Below, one piece after another: positions 1 through 8,030 of a DNA stretch of 64,000 bases. The DNA is from Bacillota bacterium (GTDB lineage Bacteria > Bacillota > Clostridia > Christensenellales > Aristaeellaceae), in the NCBI GenBank assembly GCA_963169565.1, contig CAUJDI010000035.1, positions 1 through 64,000 on the forward strand, in the 5' to 3' direction. The position numbers and the translations under genes were made by a program. Under the pieces are notes generated by a model that was not told where the DNA came from, ran no database searches, and saw nothing but the letters and a program-made list of their open reading frames with translations. Within the stretch, counting starts at the first letter, position 1. Each line of letters begins with the position of its first letter.

Positions 1-120
1 GTGCGCTACACCTCCCTGATCAAGGCCTTCCCGGACAACGCGGAGAAGCTGTTCAAGTCCGCTGAGGAAGAGGCGGCACTCCGCCTGAACAACCTCAAGA
101 AAATGGCGCAGGCGGAATAA
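1..120 (+). CDS. nifJ: Pyruvate:ferredoxin oxidoreductase, C-terminal end (partial)
   Basis: The window opens inside this gene; only the last 39 residues are present, ending in a TAA stop. The tail with RYTSLIKAFPDNAEKLF and a following Lys/Glu-rich helix resembles the extreme C-terminus of pyruvate:ferredoxin (flavodoxin) oxidoreductases, which convert pyruvate and CoA to acetyl-CoA, CO2 and reduced ferredoxin in the cytoplasm of anaerobes. All catalytic domains lie outside the window, so the call rests on this short tail and on the strong terminator right after it. A related 2-oxoacid oxidoreductase cannot be excluded. Confidence 0.6.
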   Translation: MRYTSLIKAFPDNAEKLFKSAEEEAALRLNNLKKMAQAE

Positions 121-141
121 GTTTAAGACTCCGATCAAAAG

Positions 142-174
142 CCCGCCCGGGATCTCCCGGGCGGGTCGCTTTTT
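142..174 (+). terminator. Intrinsic terminator after nifJ
   Basis: A perfect 11-bp GC-rich stem (142-152 with 155-165) has a 2-nt loop and is followed by TCGCTTTTT. It lies 21 nt after the nifJ stop. Confidence 0.85.
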
Positions 175-189
175 GGATGATCCTCTGTG

Positions 190-882
190 TCACCTTCTCC
201 TGGACGAGCCCCCGCGCGCGATGAGGATCAGCCGGACCAACTGCAGGATCGCCCCGACGGCGGATGCCACGTAGGTCAGGGAGGCGGCATTCAGCACCGC
301 ACGGACACCCTTCTCTTCCTCAGGGGTGGTGATGATGCCGGAGCCGCTGAGCATCGCGACCGCGCGCCTTGACGCGTTGAACTCCACCGGCAGGGTGACG
401 AGGGAGAAGACCACCGTCAGGCTGAAGAGGAAGATGCCGGCATAGACAAGCGGCTGCCAGGACATAATGAGGCCCAGGATAAAGACGGGGACGCTGAGGT
501 TGCTGCCGATGCTGACAGCGGGCACCGCAAAGGAGCGCAGCGCCAGCGGGGCGTAGCCGTCATGTTTTTGCATCGCGTGGCCCGCCTCGAGCGCGGCGAT
601 GCCCACCGCTGCGATGCTGGCGGAGTTGTAGACGCCCTCGGACAGGCTGAGCGTCTCGCTGCGCGGGTCGTAATGGTCCGTCAGCGTGCCCTGCACCATC
701 GCAAGGCCCACAGCGTCGTTCCCGTTCTCCCGCAGCATCCGTTCCGCGGCATCCGACGCCGGAATACCCGCGCGGGTGCGGACCTTGGCCCATTTCGCAT
801 AGACGGACTTGACCCGGGCCTGCGCGAACAGCGCCAGCAGCAGGGCGGGGATCAGGAGCAGCATGGTGGAATCATAGAACAT
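190..882 (-). CDS. Membrane zinc-metallopeptidase family protein (YugP-like) with altered HEXXH
   Basis: The 230-residue protein has an N-terminal membrane segment (about residues 5-22), two more hydrophobic stretches near 115-165 and one near 200-222. This matches the YugP-type Zn_peptidase_2 membrane proteins. Family members carry an AAHExGHAIQ zinc motif; here the segment reads AALEAGHAMQ, so the first His ligand is Leu98 (codon CTC at 589-591) while Glu99 and His102 remain. A single base change from CAC would explain it. The start is supported by GAGGAACGCCG just upstream. The gene stands alone between nifJ and the opp operon. Membership of the family is clear, but peptidase activity is doubtful unless the base is an assembly error. 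Confidence 0.75.
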   Translation of the reverse strand: MFYDSTMLLLIPALLLALFAQARVKSVYAKWAKVRTRAGIPASDAAERMLRENGNDAVGLAMVQGTLTDHYDPRSETLSLSEGVYNSASIAAVGIAALEAGHAMQKHDGYAPLALRSFAVPAVSIGSNLSVPVFILGLIMSWQPLVYAGIFLFSLTVVFSLVTLPVEFNASRRAVAMLSGSGIITTPEEEKGVRAVLNAASLTYVASAVGAILQLVRLILIARGGSSRRR

Positions 883-1021
883 CGGCGTTCCTCCTCAATC
901 AGGACGTGAGTGCAGTCTGGGATCACTTCGTACCTCTAGGCGTGGATTTCCCCGCCCTGGCCAGCTCTTCCCAGCCGTGGCAAACCGGTCATCTTCATCT
1001 GGATTATACCACTTCCATATA

Positions 1022-1058
1022 GAACAAAAACAAAGGAGACGGCCTTGCGGCCGCCTCC
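1022..1058 (-). terminator. Terminator of the opp operon
   Basis: Read on the minus strand, a 10-bp stem with one G-U pair and a GCAA tetraloop (1035-1044 with 1049-1058) is followed by TTTGTTTTTG. It sits 23 nt after the oppA stop. Confidence 0.85.
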
Positions 1059-1080
1059 AGGGTTAACGGTCAGTCAGGTC

Positions 1081-2748
1081 TTAACGGCCGAACTGCGCGT
1101 CGTTGTTGCCCGAGTCGGTCGTCCACATCTCCAGCATGTTGATCGGGTCGTTGAAGTCCGCGATCCAGCCGTTGCGGGCGAAGTCATAGTTGCCGGCCTT
1201 GCGCTCTGCCAGGAAGACGTTCCACTCCATCGTTGAGAGGGTCATGTTGATGCCAACCTGAGCAAGGTCCTGCGCGATGGCTTCGCCGATCGCGGCATGC
1301 GCGGCAGAGGTGTTGTGAATGTAATTCAGCGTAATGGGGGTGGTCAGCATGCCGTCCGCGCCAAACTCATATCCCGCTTCCTTCAGGAGTTCGCGGGCCG
1401 CGTCAACGTCAGGCTCCACCGGGAAATAGCCGTCGCCCACGGGGTAATTCCAGCCAGCCGCGTCCTTGAACACGCCGCCGTTGCCATCCAGCATCCCGGC
1501 GGGAATGAAGGAGGTGGCGGGCTGCTGGCCGGTCTGGGTGATGGTGTCGATGATGTACTGGCGGTCAATCAGCAGAGCGACCGCCTTGCGCATCGCGGCT
1601 GCCTGTTCAACGGTCTTGCCTTCAAACAGCGGGCTCTTCACGTTGAAGATCGCGTAGTAGGTGCCAAGCTGACCGATAACAAAGAACTCGGGGGTGCCGA
1701 TGAGCCCCTTGATCTGGTCGTTGGGCACAGTGTCGATGAAGTCCAGGTCGCCCGCCTGATAAGCGGCGTAGATGACCGTGGCGTCAGCGGAAAGCATGAA
1801 CTCGAGCTTCTCAAGCTTGACGTTCTCTGCATCCCAGTAGTAGGGGTTCTTGACATAGACCATGCTCTGCTCATGCGCCCAGCTCTCCAGCTTGAAGGGG
1901 CCGGAGGAAACAAAGCCGGCTTCCAGCGCCCAAGCGCCGGGGTTGACGACAGCGCCGGCCGCGTCCTTGTATCCGGCTGCGGATTCAACGGCTTCCTGCT
2001 TCACGGCAAAGAACGTCGGGAATGCGGCCAGATCCAGGAAATAGGCGCAGGGGGAGGACAGGACGACCGTGAAGGTCTTCCCATCTTCGGAGGCTTTCAC
2101 ATTCAGATCGTCGGGGTATCCGGCGATACCGTTGAACATGTAGCTGTAGTCAGCGGCGGTTTCAGGATTGGCGGCGCGCTTCCAGGAATACTCAAAGTCC
2201 TTCGCGGTCAGGTCGCTGCCGTCAGACCACTTGAGCCCTTCGCGCATCGTGAATACGTAGGTCAGGCCGTCGGCTGACAGTTCAAAGCCTGTGGCGTAGT
2301 TGGGCGCCGGAACGCCGCTTGCGTCATAGGTGTACAGCCCGCCGAAAGACGCGGCTGCCAGGATCGCGCCGTCCACCGAGGAGTTCAGGGCGGGATCCAG
2401 GAAGGCGGGTTCGCTGGAAATGTTCAGCTTCAGCGTGGTGTTCTCCCCATTGGTGGCATGCTGGAAGAACTTCGTGCCAAAGGGGTTGGTGTAGTAGCCC
2501 TGCACAGCAGGCTTGGCCATGAAAAGGTCGTTGTAGTAGTAGATCGGGACCAGGGCGCCGGTGCCCATCAGGATGTCCTCGGCCTGGTGCATGAGGGTCA
2601 CGCGCTGGGCAAAGTCGGTGGTGGATTTGATCTCTGCGATGAGGGCATCGTACTCTGCCCAGTCAGGTGCGCTGGATGCCAGCGCCCCAATGGACGAGAA
2701 CGCCATGACAGCGACCAGGGCCATCGCCAGGAGTTTCTTGAGTCCCAT
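1081..2748 (-). CDS. oppA: Oligopeptide ABC transporter substrate-binding protein, apparently circularly permuted
   Basis: This 555-residue SBP_bac_5 protein should deliver peptides to OppBCDF. Residues 1-27 form a signal peptide with no lipobox Cys. Residues 28-98, beginning PDWAEYDALI and containing PIYYYND, are the segment that normally closes OppA proteins (compare E. coli OppA, which ends with AFDSIMAETLK... then PVYYY). The usual start of the mature domain (NTTLKLNISSEPAFLDP) follows only at about residue 103. The ORF then ends at SGNNDAQFGR, exactly where the relocated segment would normally continue. Nothing is duplicated or lost, so the order is signal-C-N: a circular permutation. 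The start has a GGAGG site. It is the last gene of the operon, 44 nt after oppF. The family call is firm; the permutation is read directly from the sequence but could be an assembly artefact. Confidence 0.9.
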   Translation of the reverse strand: MGLKKLLAMALVAVMAFSSIGALASSAPDWAEYDALIAEIKSTTDFAQRVTLMHQAEDILMGTGALVPIYYYNDLFMAKPAVQGYYTNPFGTKFFQHATNGENTTLKLNISSEPAFLDPALNSSVDGAILAAASFGGLYTYDASGVPAPNYATGFELSADGLTYVFTMREGLKWSDGSDLTAKDFEYSWKRAANPETAADYSYMFNGIAGYPDDLNVKASEDGKTFTVVLSSPCAYFLDLAAFPTFFAVKQEAVESAAGYKDAAGAVVNPGAWALEAGFVSSGPFKLESWAHEQSMVYVKNPYYWDAENVKLEKLEFMLSADATVIYAAYQAGDLDFIDTVPNDQIKGLIGTPEFFVIGQLGTYYAIFNVKSPLFEGKTVEQAAAMRKAVALLIDRQYIIDTITQTGQQPATSFIPAGMLDGNGGVFKDAAGWNYPVGDGYFPVEPDVDAARELLKEAGYEFGADGMLTTPITLNYIHNTSAAHAAIGEAIAQDLAQVGINMTLSTMEWNVFLAERKAGNYDFARNGWIADFNDPINMLEMWTTDSGNNDAQFGR

Positions 2749-2792
2749 ACTTATTACCTCCAGTTTAGTTTATCGTAAACGGCTAAGGCCGT

Positions 2793-3770
2793 CTAGACCG
2801 TTGTTGTCGCCTGCGGGTTCCAGCAGGACACCTCGTGCCCCGGGGCCAGTTCGCGAAGTTGCGGCGTCTGCTCAGCGCATTGCTGTGTCGCGTATCGGCA
2901 GCGCGTCCTAAACGAGCAGCCGGATGGAAGGTTCAGCGGGCTGGGGACCTCACCCTGCAGGATGATGCGCCGGCGTTTCCTGGCCCGCGCAGGGTCCGCG
3001 ATGGGGATCGCGGAAATCAGCGACTGGGTGTAGGGATGCATCGGCTGGGCGAGGATGCTGTCAGCGGACGCGGTCTCCACTATCTTACCCAGATACATGA
3101 CCGCTATGCGCCGGCTCATGTGATGAACCACGTGCAGGTCGTGCGCGATGAACAGGTAAGCCAGGCCGAGCCGCTGCTGCAGTTCCTCAAACGTGTTGAT
3201 GACCTGTGCCTGGATGGAGACGTCCAGGGCTGAGACCGGCTCGTCGCAGACGATGAACTCCGGGTCGACCGCCAGTGCCCTCGCGATCCCGATGCGCTGG
3301 CGCTGTCCGCCGGAAAACTCATGCGCATACCGCCTGGAGTGATCCGAGTTGAGTCCTACCAACTGCAGCAGAGAAACGATCTTTTCTTCACGTTCTTTTT
3401 GTGTTTTATACAGTTTATGGATGTCCAGCGGCTCCCCCACGATATCCGCGACAGTCATCCGGGGATTCAGGGAAGAATACGGATCCTGGAACACCACCTG
3501 CATCTGCTTGCGGAAACGCTGGATATTGCTGTCCGTGATCTCCTCGCCCTTGAAGCGGATGACGCCCTCAGTCGGCCGATACAGCCTCAGCAGGCTGCGC
3601 CCCACAGTGGTCTTGCCGCAGCCGGACTCCCCGACCAGGCCAAGGGTCTCCCCCTTGTCAATGGTGAAGGAAACGCCGTCCACGGCTTTGAGCATCCTCT
3701 TTCTCATGAAGCCGATCTTGACGGGAAAATATTGTTTCAGGCCTTCGACCTGCAGCAGATGCTCAGCCAT
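2793..3770 (-). CDS. oppF: Oligopeptide ABC transporter ATP-binding protein OppF
   Basis: A cytoplasmic ATPase subunit of 325 residues. It shows Walker A GESGCGKTT near residue 48, Q-loop VVFQDPYSSLNP, signature FSGGQRQR and Walker B IVCDEPVSALD. The C-terminal oligopeptide/dipeptide extension carries the Cys-rich stretch CSFRTRCRYATQQC typical of OppD/OppF. It overlaps oppD by 8 nt, indicating translational coupling. With OppD it would power peptide import through OppBC. Confidence 0.95.
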   Translation of the reverse strand: MAEHLLQVEGLKQYFPVKIGFMRKRMLKAVDGVSFTIDKGETLGLVGESGCGKTTVGRSLLRLYRPTEGVIRFKGEEITDSNIQRFRKQMQVVFQDPYSSLNPRMTVADIVGEPLDIHKLYKTQKEREEKIVSLLQLVGLNSDHSRRYAHEFSGGQRQRIGIARALAVDPEFIVCDEPVSALDVSIQAQVINTFEELQQRLGLAYLFIAHDLHVVHHMSRRIAVMYLGKIVETASADSILAQPMHPYTQSLISAIPIADPARARKRRRIILQGEVPSPLNLPSGCSFRTRCRYATQQCAEQTPQLRELAPGHEVSCWNPQATTTV

Positions 3771-4773
3771 TCGCCTGTCTCCCTTCCGTTCCTTCTGCCG
3801 CTGTATCCCTCACGTTCACCCAGCAGGAGGCTTTGTGGTTCTCATTGATGCTGATCTCTTCCGGCTGTTCCGTCAGGCACACTTTCATCGCCGCATCACA
3901 GCGCGCGGCAAAGGCGCAGCCCCTGGGCATGTTCAGCAGGTCCACCGGCGAACCCGCGATGGGGGTCAGCCGCTCCTTGCTCAGCGCAAAGTTGGGGATG
4001 GAGCGCAGCAGGCCTTTGGTGTACTCGTGCCTGGGATTGTAGAAGATCTCCTCCGCGGTGCCGCGCTCGCAGATGCGCCCGGCATACATCACGATGATCT
4101 CGTCGCACATCTCAGCGATGACCCCCAGGTCATGGGTGATCATGATGATGGCCATGCCCAGTTTGCTCTTGAGCTCCTGCATCAGCTCCAGGATCTGTGC
4201 CTGGATGGTGACGTCCAGCGCGGTGGTCGGTTCGTCCGCGATCAGGATGTCCGGCTCGCAGGCCAGCGCCATCGCGATCATCACGCGCTGCCGCATGCCG
4301 CCGGAGAGCTGGTAGGGGTACTGTTTGAGGCGTTTTTGGGGTTCATTGACGCCCACCAACTGCAGCATCTCCAGCGCGCGTTCCTTCGCCTGTTTCCGGT
4401 CGCGCTTGGTGTGCAGCAGGATCGCCTCTACAAGTTGGTTTTGTACTGTATAGACAGGGTTGAGGCTGGTCATGGGGTCCTGGAAGATGATGGAGATCCT
4501 GGCGCCCCTGATCTGGCGCATTTCGCCGGGGGACATCCTGACGATGTCCTCATTCTCATAAAGGATCTCGCCCTGTGAAATGTTGCCCGGATAATCCAGG
4601 ATGCGCAGGATCGAGTAGGCTGTGACGGACTTGCCCGACCCAGACTCGCCCACGATGCCAAGCACCTTGCCGCGGTCCAGGTTGAAGTTGATGCCGTTGA
4701 CCGCGCGCACCTCGCCGGACTGGATCGGGAAAACCGTGTGCAGGTTTTTGACCTGAAGCAGGGGGTTCGCCAT
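3763..4773 (-). CDS. oppD: Oligopeptide ABC transporter ATP-binding protein OppD
   Basis: The 336-residue ATPase carries Walker [11 protein letters not shown]-loop [12 protein letters not shown], signature LSGGMRQRV and Walker [15 protein letters not shown]-terminal oligopeptide-transporter domain includes the Cys pair in [16 protein letters not shown]. Only one base separates it from the oppC stop, and it overlaps oppF downstream. It partners OppF in driving peptide uptake. Confidence 0.95.
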   Translation of the reverse strand: MANPLLQVKNLHTVFPIQSGEVRAVNGINFNLDRGKVLGIVGESGSGKSVTAYSILRILDYPGNISQGEILYENEDIVRMSPGEMRQIRGARISIIFQDPMTSLNPVYTVQNQLVEAILLHTKRDRKQAKERALEMLQLVGVNEPQKRLKQYPYQLSGGMRQRVMIAMALACEPDILIADEPTTALDVTIQAQILELMQELKSKLGMAIIMITHDLGVIAEMCDEIIVMYAGRICERGTAEEIFYNPRHEYTKGLLRSIPNFALSKERLTPIAGSPVDLLNMPRGCAFAARCDAAMKVCLTEQPEEISINENHKASCWVNVRDTAAEGTEGRQANG

Positions 4774-4774
4774 A

Positions 4775-5854
4775 CTATCTCCTCAGTTTGGGGTCAAAGG
4801 CATCCCTGAGCCCATCCCCCAAAAGATTGAATGAAAGAACGATCAGACAGATACCAAGCGCCGGGAACAGCATTTTATAAGGATAAATCTGCAGGGCACT
4901 TCTGGCCAGGTTGGCCAGGGAACCCAGCGAGGGCATCGGCGCCTGGACGCCCAGGCCGATGAAACTCAGAAAACTTTCCACAAAAATGGCATTGGGGACC
5001 TGCAGGGCGGTCGATATGAAAATGACCGAGATGCAGTTGGGCAGGATATGCTTGCGGATGATACGGCCTGGTCCCGCGCCCAATGCGCGGGCGGCCAGCA
5101 CGTACTCGTTGTTCTTGATCTGCAGGATCTGCCCGCGGACCAGACGGGCCATGCCCACCCAGTAAAGAAGGCCAAAGACCACGAACATGCTGATCATGTT
5201 GTTGCCCAGGGCCGCGAACACCGTTCCCTGGAGGCTGTCGCCAAGGATCTGTCCCAGGACGACGGACAGCAGGATCACCATCAGCGTGTCCGGAAGCGAA
5301 TAGATGATGTCGACTACCCGCATCATCACGATGTCTGTCTTACCGCCGACGTATCCGGAAACGGAACCATACAGCAGGCCGATGATCAGCACGATCAGGC
5401 TGGCGAAGAGGCCCACCATCAGCGATACGCGGGCGCCGTAGATCACGCGGATAAAGTAGTCACGCCCGATCTCATCCGTTCCGAAAATGTGCGGGAACAC
5501 GTACTGCCCCGCTTCGATGGCCTCCTGCTCCAGCGTGGAATAAGTAAGCGGGCGCATATTGGCGGCGGTGCGGTCGCGCTTGCCGTTGACGGTGATGATC
5601 TGGGAATAGCCGTAAGGCACGATCAGCGGCGCGATCAGGATGACCGCTACCAGGACCCCCAGGATGACCAGGCTCAGCACCGCGAGAGGGTTTTTGAACA
5701 GCCTGCGCAGGCCGTCCTTGAAGAAAGTGGTGCTCTCGCGCATCACGTCATGCTGTTCTTTTTCCTCAGCAGTCGCAGGCTCAAACATCCTCGGGTCAAG
5801 CTGGAGGCTGAAGGGTTTTTTCTCAGGGGGCACGCTTGGATTGTAGCTGCTCAT
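4775..5854 (-). CDS. oppC: Oligopeptide ABC transporter permease OppC
   Basis: A 359-residue inner-membrane permease. It has a soluble N-terminal OppC_N region (about 1-60), a first membrane helix near 60-85, then a BPD_transp_1 domain with the coupling loop ARALGAGPGRIIRKHILPN. Two in-frame ATGs are possible. The second (5854) is chosen because GAGGT lies 7 nt before it, whereas the first (5860) would be only 1-2 nt from that site. It follows oppB by a few bases. Confidence 0.93.
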   Translation of the reverse strand: MSSYNPSVPPEKKPFSLQLDPRMFEPATAEEKEQHDVMRESTTFFKDGLRRLFKNPLAVLSLVILGVLVAVILIAPLIVPYGYSQIITVNGKRDRTAANMRPLTYSTLEQEAIEAGQYVFPHIFGTDEIGRDYFIRVIYGARVSLMVGLFASLIVLIIGLLYGSVSGYVGGKTDIVMMRVVDIIYSLPDTLMVILLSVVLGQILGDSLQGTVFAALGNNMISMFVVFGLLYWVGMARLVRGQILQIKNNEYVLAARALGAGPGRIIRKHILPNCISVIFISTALQVPNAIFVESFLSFIGLGVQAPMPSLGSLANLARSALQIYPYKMLFPALGICLIVLSFNLLGDGLRDAFDPKLRR

Positions 5855-5863
5855 TCCCATACC

Positions 5864-6775
5864 TCAATCAAAACTGATTTTAGGGTCGACCGCCTTGTAC
5901 AGCAGATCGCTTGCCAGGGTCATCACGACCATCAGGGTAGCCAGGAAAATGGTGGTCCCCATGATCATCGGGTAGTCGCGGTTGTTGATGCCCGTGACAA
6001 ATTTGCTTCCCAGACCGCCGATGGTGAAGACGGTCTCAACCACCAGCGAACCTGTCATGATGTAGGCGGTCAGCGGCCCCACGTAGGTGATGACCGGAAT
6101 GAGCGCGTTGCGCAGGGCATGCTTGAAGATGACCATCCAATCCTTGACCCCTTTGGCGCGCGCGGTCCTGATGTAGTCCTGGCCCAGGACGTCCAGCATC
6201 GAGGATTTGGTCAGCCTGGTGATATAGGCCATCGGGTAGAGCGCGAGGGATATGATCGGCAGAAGGTAGTTCTGATCCGCGACCGACCATACCTTGACCC
6301 AGCCCAGGACATAGCTGAAAATCAGCAGCAGCAGGGTGGCGAGGATAAAGCTGGGTACGGCGACAAACAGCGTCGTCAGGAAAATGATGATCCGGTCAGG
6401 CCACTTGTTGCGCATCAGCGCGGCGGTCGAACCCAGGATCAGCCCAACGAAAAGCGACAGGATCACCGCCATGCCGCCAAGGAAGGCGGAGATGCTGAAG
6501 GATTCAAAGATGGTGGTCGAGATCTCCCGACCTGTCTTCAGTGAAATGCCGAAGTCGCCCCTCAGGAGGTTTCCCAGGTAGAGGAAGAACTGCTCGCCCA
6601 CAGGCTTGTCCAGGTTGAACCGCTTTTCAAGGACCGCCTGCACGGCCGCTTCCGGCGCCTTCTCCTTGGCAAATGGACCGCCCGGGATGGCGTTCATGGC
6701 AAAAAAAGTGATCAATGCGATGATGAAGACGGTAACGATCGCAAGGATGATCCGCTTGACAGAGTATTTCAGCAT
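5864..6775 (-). CDS. oppB: Oligopeptide ABC transporter permease OppB
   Basis: A permease of 303 residues with six predicted membrane segments and the coupling-loop sequence YIRTARAKGVKDWMVIFKHALRN. The frame stays open to 6871, but the first 32 codons are not OppB-like. The ATG at 6775, beginning MLKYSVKRIIL, matches the family start and has AAGGCAGG upstream. It is the first gene of oppBCDFA, a complete peptide-import operon. Confidence 0.93.
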   Translation of the reverse strand: MLKYSVKRIILAIVTVFIIALITFFAMNAIPGGPFAKEKAPEAAVQAVLEKRFNLDKPVGEQFFLYLGNLLRGDFGISLKTGREISTTIFESFSISAFLGGMAVILSLFVGLILGSTAALMRNKWPDRIIIFLTTLFVAVPSFILATLLLLIFSYVLGWVKVWSVADQNYLLPIISLALYPMAYITRLTKSSMLDVLGQDYIRTARAKGVKDWMVIFKHALRNALIPVITYVGPLTAYIMTGSLVVETVFTIGGLGSKFVTGINNRDYPMIMGTTIFLATLMVVMTLASDLLYKAVDPKISFD

Positions 6776-6806
6776 TCGCGCGCCTGCCTTGCTTGAGTTG
6801 ATTTGC

Positions 6807-6825
6807 GTGATATGGCCGATATCAC
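6807..6825. promoter_or_regulatory. Palindromic site in the oppB leader
   Basis: The 7-bp inverted repeat GTGATAT-ggccg-ATATCAC lies about 30 nt upstream of the oppB start, inside its leader. It could be an operator or an mRNA hairpin. A plausible promoter (TTGATT, 16 nt, TAATCA on the minus strand) lies just upstream of it. Confidence 0.35.
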
Positions 6826-6935
6826 CGCATGCTGTATGATTACACATCTTTATTGAAAAATCAAGCATCAATCTTGCCGCGGGCAGTGATGCTGTGCGAT
6901 CCGCCGCTCTTTCGGATTACTTTCGCTCAAATGGA

Positions 6936-6965
6936 TTGCCTGCGCCGGTCCGCGCGCGCTATACT
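6936..6965 (+). promoter_or_regulatory. Promoter of the radical SAM gene
   Basis: TTGCCT at 6936-6941, an 18-nt spacer and TATACT at 6960-6965 lie 26 nt before the start codon. Confidence 0.5.
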
Positions 6966-6990
6966 TCCCTTCAGTACCAGGAGGAATTGT

Positions 6991-7908
6991 ATGTCCGGTT
7001 TTTTATACAATCAAGAAAGCTGCACCCTCTGCCCCCGGGCGTGCCGCGCATCAAGGACGCCTGAGCGGGGGCACGGTTACTGCCGGATGGGGACGGACGC
7101 TGTGGTCGCCCGGGCCGCGCTGCACCATTGGGAGGAGCCCTGCATCGCAGGCAGCCGGGGCACCGGCGCGGTGTTCTTTTCGGGCTGCACGCTGAGATGC
7201 GTCTACTGCCAGAACGCGGGGATCAGCCATGACGGATTTGGTAAAAGGCTGACGGCTCGGGAACTGGCGGACATCTTCTGGCGTCTGGTGGAGGAGGACG
7301 GGGCGCAGACGCTGTCGCTGATCACGCCCACGCACTTCCTGCCAGCTGTCCTTGACGCGCTTGACCTGTACCGCCCGGCCGTGCCGGTCGTATACAACTG
7401 CGGGGGATATGAGCGGGCTGAGATGGTCAAGGCGCTGGACGGGATCGTGGACGTCTGGCTGCCTGATTTGAAGTATGTGTCCCCGCGCTTGTCCGTATTG
7501 CTCTCAGACGCGCCGGACTATTTCATCCGGGCTTCCGCGGCAATCACGCAGATGTGCCTGCAGTCCGGCCCGCCGCAGTACGACGAGGAAGGCATCATGA
7601 CACGCGGCGTCATGGTACGCCACCTGGTGCTGCCCGGCTGCACCGCGGACAGCAGGGAAGTCCTGCAGTTCATCAGGGACGGCCTGCCCGAAGGCATACC
7701 CGTGAGCCTGATGGGGCAGTACACCCCCCAGCCCGGCTGCGCCGTCGCCGGAATTGACCGGCGTCTGACGCAGAAGGAATATGACCGAGCGGTCTCCTTT
7801 ATGCAGGCATTGGGCCTGCCAGGCTACATCCAGTCCCTGGACGCCGCAGACACCGGCTTCACCCCGGCGTTTGACTTGACCGGCGTCGAGGATCATCCAG
7901 GACCCTGA
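6991..7908 (+). CDS. Radical SAM protein of the PflX / pyruvate-formate-lyase-activase-like family
   Basis: The 305-residue protein has an N-terminal Cys cluster (CTLCPRACRASR...GYC) followed by the radical SAM motif CTLRCVYCQ, a CxxxCxxC that binds the [4Fe-4S] cluster reducing S-adenosylmethionine. This layout matches the uncharacterised PflX group (COG1313). The frame extends upstream, but the ATG at 6991 has AGGAGG 6 nt before it. No pyruvate formate-lyase gene is adjacent, so the target is unknown. It is divergent from oppB and followed by nrdA. Confidence 0.8.
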   Translation: MSGFLYNQESCTLCPRACRASRTPERGHGYCRMGTDAVVARAALHHWEEPCIAGSRGTGAVFFSGCTLRCVYCQNAGISHDGFGKRLTARELADIFWRLVEEDGAQTLSLITPTHFLPAVLDALDLYRPAVPVVYNCGGYERAEMVKALDGIVDVWLPDLKYVSPRLSVLLSDAPDYFIRASAAITQMCLQSGPPQYDEEGIMTRGVMVRHLVLPGCTADSREVLQFIRDGLPEGIPVSLMGQYTPQPGCAVAGIDRRLTQKEYDRAVSFMQALGLPGYIQSLDAADTGFTPAFDLTGVEDHPGP

Positions 7909-7945
7909 CGGGTCGTTTATATGCTGTACACAAGCGCGGATTCGG

Positions 7946-7974
7946 TTGACACATGCTCGCCGCCCCCATATAAT
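7946..7974 (+). promoter_or_regulatory. Consensus sigma-A promoter of nrdAB
   Basis: A perfect TTGACA (7946-7951) and a perfect TATAAT (7969-7974) are separated by 17 nt, 56 nt before nrdA. Confidence 0.85.
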
Positions 7975-8010
7975 GCGTCCTACGGAACAGGCAACCACAA
8001 TATGTTGTTC
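7963..8010. promoter_or_regulatory. Pair of putative NrdR boxes
   Basis: Box 1 (7963-7978, CCCCCATATAATGCGT) overlaps the -10 element. Box 2 (7995-8010, CCACAATATGTTGTTC) lies downstream. They match about 11 and 12 of 16 positions of the NrdR consensus ACACWATATATWGTGT and start 32 bp apart, the spacing typical of NrdR pairs. This suggests NrdR repression of nrdAB, inferred by eye. Confidence 0.55.
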
Positions 8011-8030
8011 ATCCGGGAAGGATATGCGAT

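Noticed and set aside
6776..6871. N-terminal extension of OppB
   Set aside because: The extra 32 residues are polar, contain the oppB promoter and dyad in DNA, and are not seen in the family. The ATG at 6775 fits.
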